DNA of 64,000 nt from JAAOIF01 sp965217125 (GTDB taxonomy: Bacteria; Pseudomonadota; Gammaproteobacteria; PS1; Pseudothioglobaceae), in contig OZ244244.1 in NCBI GenBank assembly GCA_965217125.1, positions 1,612,001 to 1,676,000 of the forward strand, given 5' to 3'. Below the pieces are notes generated by a model. That model ran no database searches and was not told the origin of the DNA. It worked only from the letters and a program-made list of their open reading frames with translations. Each line of letters opens with the position of its first letter. Within the stretch, counting starts at the first letter, position 1. Shown in pieces: positions 62,310 through 64,000 of this stretch. The position numbers and the translations under genes were made by a program.

Positions 62310-64000
62310 TTTTTGTTTGGTATCAATAACTTCAATATTTATTCCTTCAAGATTATCTTTCAATTCACCTATTATTAAATCAATTCTTTCTTCTATAAAT
62401 TTGTCCAGTGCGTCCGATGGCATTTCAGGTCTACTTGACCATTTTAATATCTGATTTGGCAAAAGATGTGTTTCAATCACATTCTTAAAGTCAGGATTTT
62501 TGATATAGTCCTTTATGTAATCAAGTGGATTTTTATCGCTTATTTCCAAGTTCGTAATTTGAGTTATGTAAGCAATATTCATAAGACTATTATTGTCTAA
62601 TGTATTATTTCCTCTATTATTTGAAATGTAATTTGTCGGAAAAATATGATGTAAATTTGGCTTGTCAGTTGAGAAAAAGAAATTATCTGCAATCACATTC
62701 CTATCTGTAAATTTCCAGTCTTTCGGTTGCTTACTCGAATATAGTGCAAGAATTGCTCTTGAAATTCTACCTTTTGAACTGTAAGAAGCATTTCGCAAAG
62801 TAACCTTATTAATCAAAAACCTGTCGAACTTGATTTCCTTATCAAATTTTTCGCTATTTAATAAAATTATGTGATTATTGATGTCTCCTGTATTGCTCAA
62901 TAAGTCATCATTGTGAAAACTGTGAAACCAAAAATACTTTTTAAGGAAGTCGTAATTTGGATTGTCATTTTTGTAAAAATAATTTGAAATAGTCAAATAT
63001 AAGTATCTATATGGAATTAATTGAGGCCCTTTTAAATTGAGTGTGTTTTCAAAAAAATCAAATGTTTTTAAAACGGCATTTTTTGTATCTGTCCAGATAC
63101 CTTCAATTTGCTCAGTTTTTATATCGTTTAAATATCTTGGCGTAATATTATGAACTCCTGAGTCTTCAATATTTTCACGAATAAGAATTGCAACAATCTG
63201 TAAGTAATCAAAATCGTCAATTTGTAAAAATCGACTATTGTTTATATTCCTAAATTCTTCAATTAAGTCTCTTAGATAAAACCCTTCTTCAGTTTCTGTT
63301 TTAGGTCTAAATGTTTTTGCAACTACAATATCAAAAATATCAAGTGGTTTTCCTGCTTGATTAATTCTCTCAAATATTTGACAGACTTCTGAAACTTGTA
63401 TTCCTTTTAGCTCAATAAATGACAATCTATAATTATCAAGAACCTGCTTCATTCTTCCAAGTTCTTCAATGTAAGCGTGGTCAAAATTCAATTTGATTTC
63501 AGGATGTTGGATTACTTTTCTTTGGATGTCGTTGTAGCTTTCTTTAATGTCTATAAGTTTTAAAATTAGTCCTTCATCAAATTTCTTTTTACGTCCAGTA
63601 TTTCTTCTAAAACTTCCGTCTTTATCATCAATTTCATCCCAATATAGAAATCGTTTTTTGTAACTTTCATCATCTGTGTAGTCTGTATTGCCTATTGTTA
63701 TATCAACATAAAGTGATGGGTCAAAATTTTCTCGACCTGCAATTTGTCCACCATATAATGATGTCAGGAGAGAAGTGGTTCTTTGTTGTCCATCTAAAAG
63801 ATATAAAAACTCAGTTTTACCATTTGCATTTGCAATTTTATGACCACCAATTTCACGATGATTTTGAAGTTTGATTTTTGTTTTCCAAACAAGTATGCTT
63901 CCTAATGGATAGAATTTGTAAATACTATCCCAAAGTTTTTTGACATTTTCTTTTTCCCATACGATATCCCTCTGAAATGTTGGGATTTGATAATCGTGAT
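62304..64000 (-). CDS. DUF262/DUF1524 (GmrSD-like) protein, 5' end outside window
   Basis: At least 565 residues, still open at the window edge, since the frame continues past the TTG at 63491. The DUF262 part has YQIPTFQRDIVWEKENVKKL and YLLDGQQRTTSLLTSLYGG, the nucleotide-handling DGQQR motif. The C-terminal part has LHHIFPTNYISNN, like the HNH-type HIxP motif of DUF1524. Fused DUF262-DUF1524 proteins include the GmrSD type IV restriction enzyme, which attacks modified phage DNA. Its stop lies in the attC box, so it is a defence-type cassette. Activity here is an inference. Confidence 0.85.
   Translation of the reverse strand, partial: HDYQIPTFQRDIVWEKENVKKLWDSIYKFYPLGSILVWKTKIKLQNHREIGGHKIANANGKTEFLYLLDGQQRTTSLLTSLYGGQIAGRENFDPSLYVDITIGNTDYTDDESYKKRFLYWDEIDDKDGSFRRNTGRKKKFDEGLILKLIDIKESYNDIQRKVIQHPEIKLNFDHAYIEELGRMKQVLDNYRLSFIELKGIQVSEVCQIFERINQAGKPLDIFDIVVAKTFRPKTETEEGFYLRDLIEEFRNINNSRFLQIDDFDYLQIVAILIRENIEDSGVHNITPRYLNDIKTEQIEGIWTDTKNAVLKTFDFFENTLNLKGPQLIPYRYLYLTISNYFYKNDNPNYDFLKKYFWFHSFHNDDLLSNTGDINNHIILLNSEKFDKEIKFDRFLINKVTLRNASYSSKGRISRAILALYSSKQPKDWKFTDRNVIADNFFFSTDKPNLHHIFPTNYISNNRGNNTLDNNSLMNIAYITQITNLEISDKNPLDYIKDYIKNPDFKNVIETHLLPNQILKWSSRPEMPSDALDKFIEERIDLIIGELKDNLEGINIEVIDTKQKS

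Overview
This window is a chromosome segment of an AT-rich gammaproteobacterium. The best guess is the SUP05/Thioglobus group and its sulfur-oxidising symbiont relatives. That assignment rests on gene content and base composition, not on a database search. Ordinary housekeeping genes alternate with accessory blocks that look like integron-type gene cassettes.

Core regions: 1-4.3 kb carries polA (5' end cut by the window), rsmI, yraN and a BON-domain lipoprotein. 13.9-17.4 kb carries rsmE, pepP, trpD and orn. 18.2-23.1 kb carries ispE, tRNA-Gln, prs, rpoD, tRNA-Ile2 and cysQ. 23.1-30.2 kb carries nadC, lpxB, a probable gnnB-gnnA pair for amide-linked lipid A, yhbY, lysA, an LptM-like lipoprotein, aat and nudE. 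32.4-42.3 kb carries leuB, a rubredoxin, a peroxiredoxin, an NAD-type formate dehydrogenase (fdsA plus a fused fdsG-fdsB), a GST, ybeY and priA. 45-52 kb carries bioA, gph, proC, an MFS exporter and the glutathione-dependent formaldehyde pathway (frmA, fghA). With formate dehydrogenase, the cell can oxidise formaldehyde to formate to CO2 and gain NADH.

Accessory regions: three clusters of attC-like sites occur without any integrase in the window, at about 5.4-10.8 kb, 43.1-44.8 kb and 59.7-62.3 kb. All cargo genes there are on the minus strand and several stop codons lie inside the attC R'' box. Cargo includes paired micro membrane proteins (two related copies), DUF711, an APC permease, DUF4160/DUF2442, a PD-(D/E)XK-like protein, EamA exporters, a cupin and a DUF262 (GmrSD-like) protein. 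An adjacent block at 10.9-13.8 kb holds an AlkB-methyltransferase pair and a PaiB-like protein, both set between the same 5' promoter repeat and the same 3' tail repeat. The tail also follows three other unrelated genes. The start of a 3-hydroxyisobutyrate-dehydrogenase-like gene is copied twice into the block, and the 3' ends of rsmE and bioA are duplicated at block edges.

The rRNA operon (16S, tRNA-Ile, tRNA-Ala, 23S, 5S; minus strand, 59.5-52.3 kb) is unusual. Its 23S gene carries a group I intron with a LAGLIDADG endonuclease at the L1931 position. It also has an intervening sequence in helix 45 with a frameshifted S23 four-helix-bundle gene, and another in helix 25. Related repeat sequence lies just downstream of 16S.
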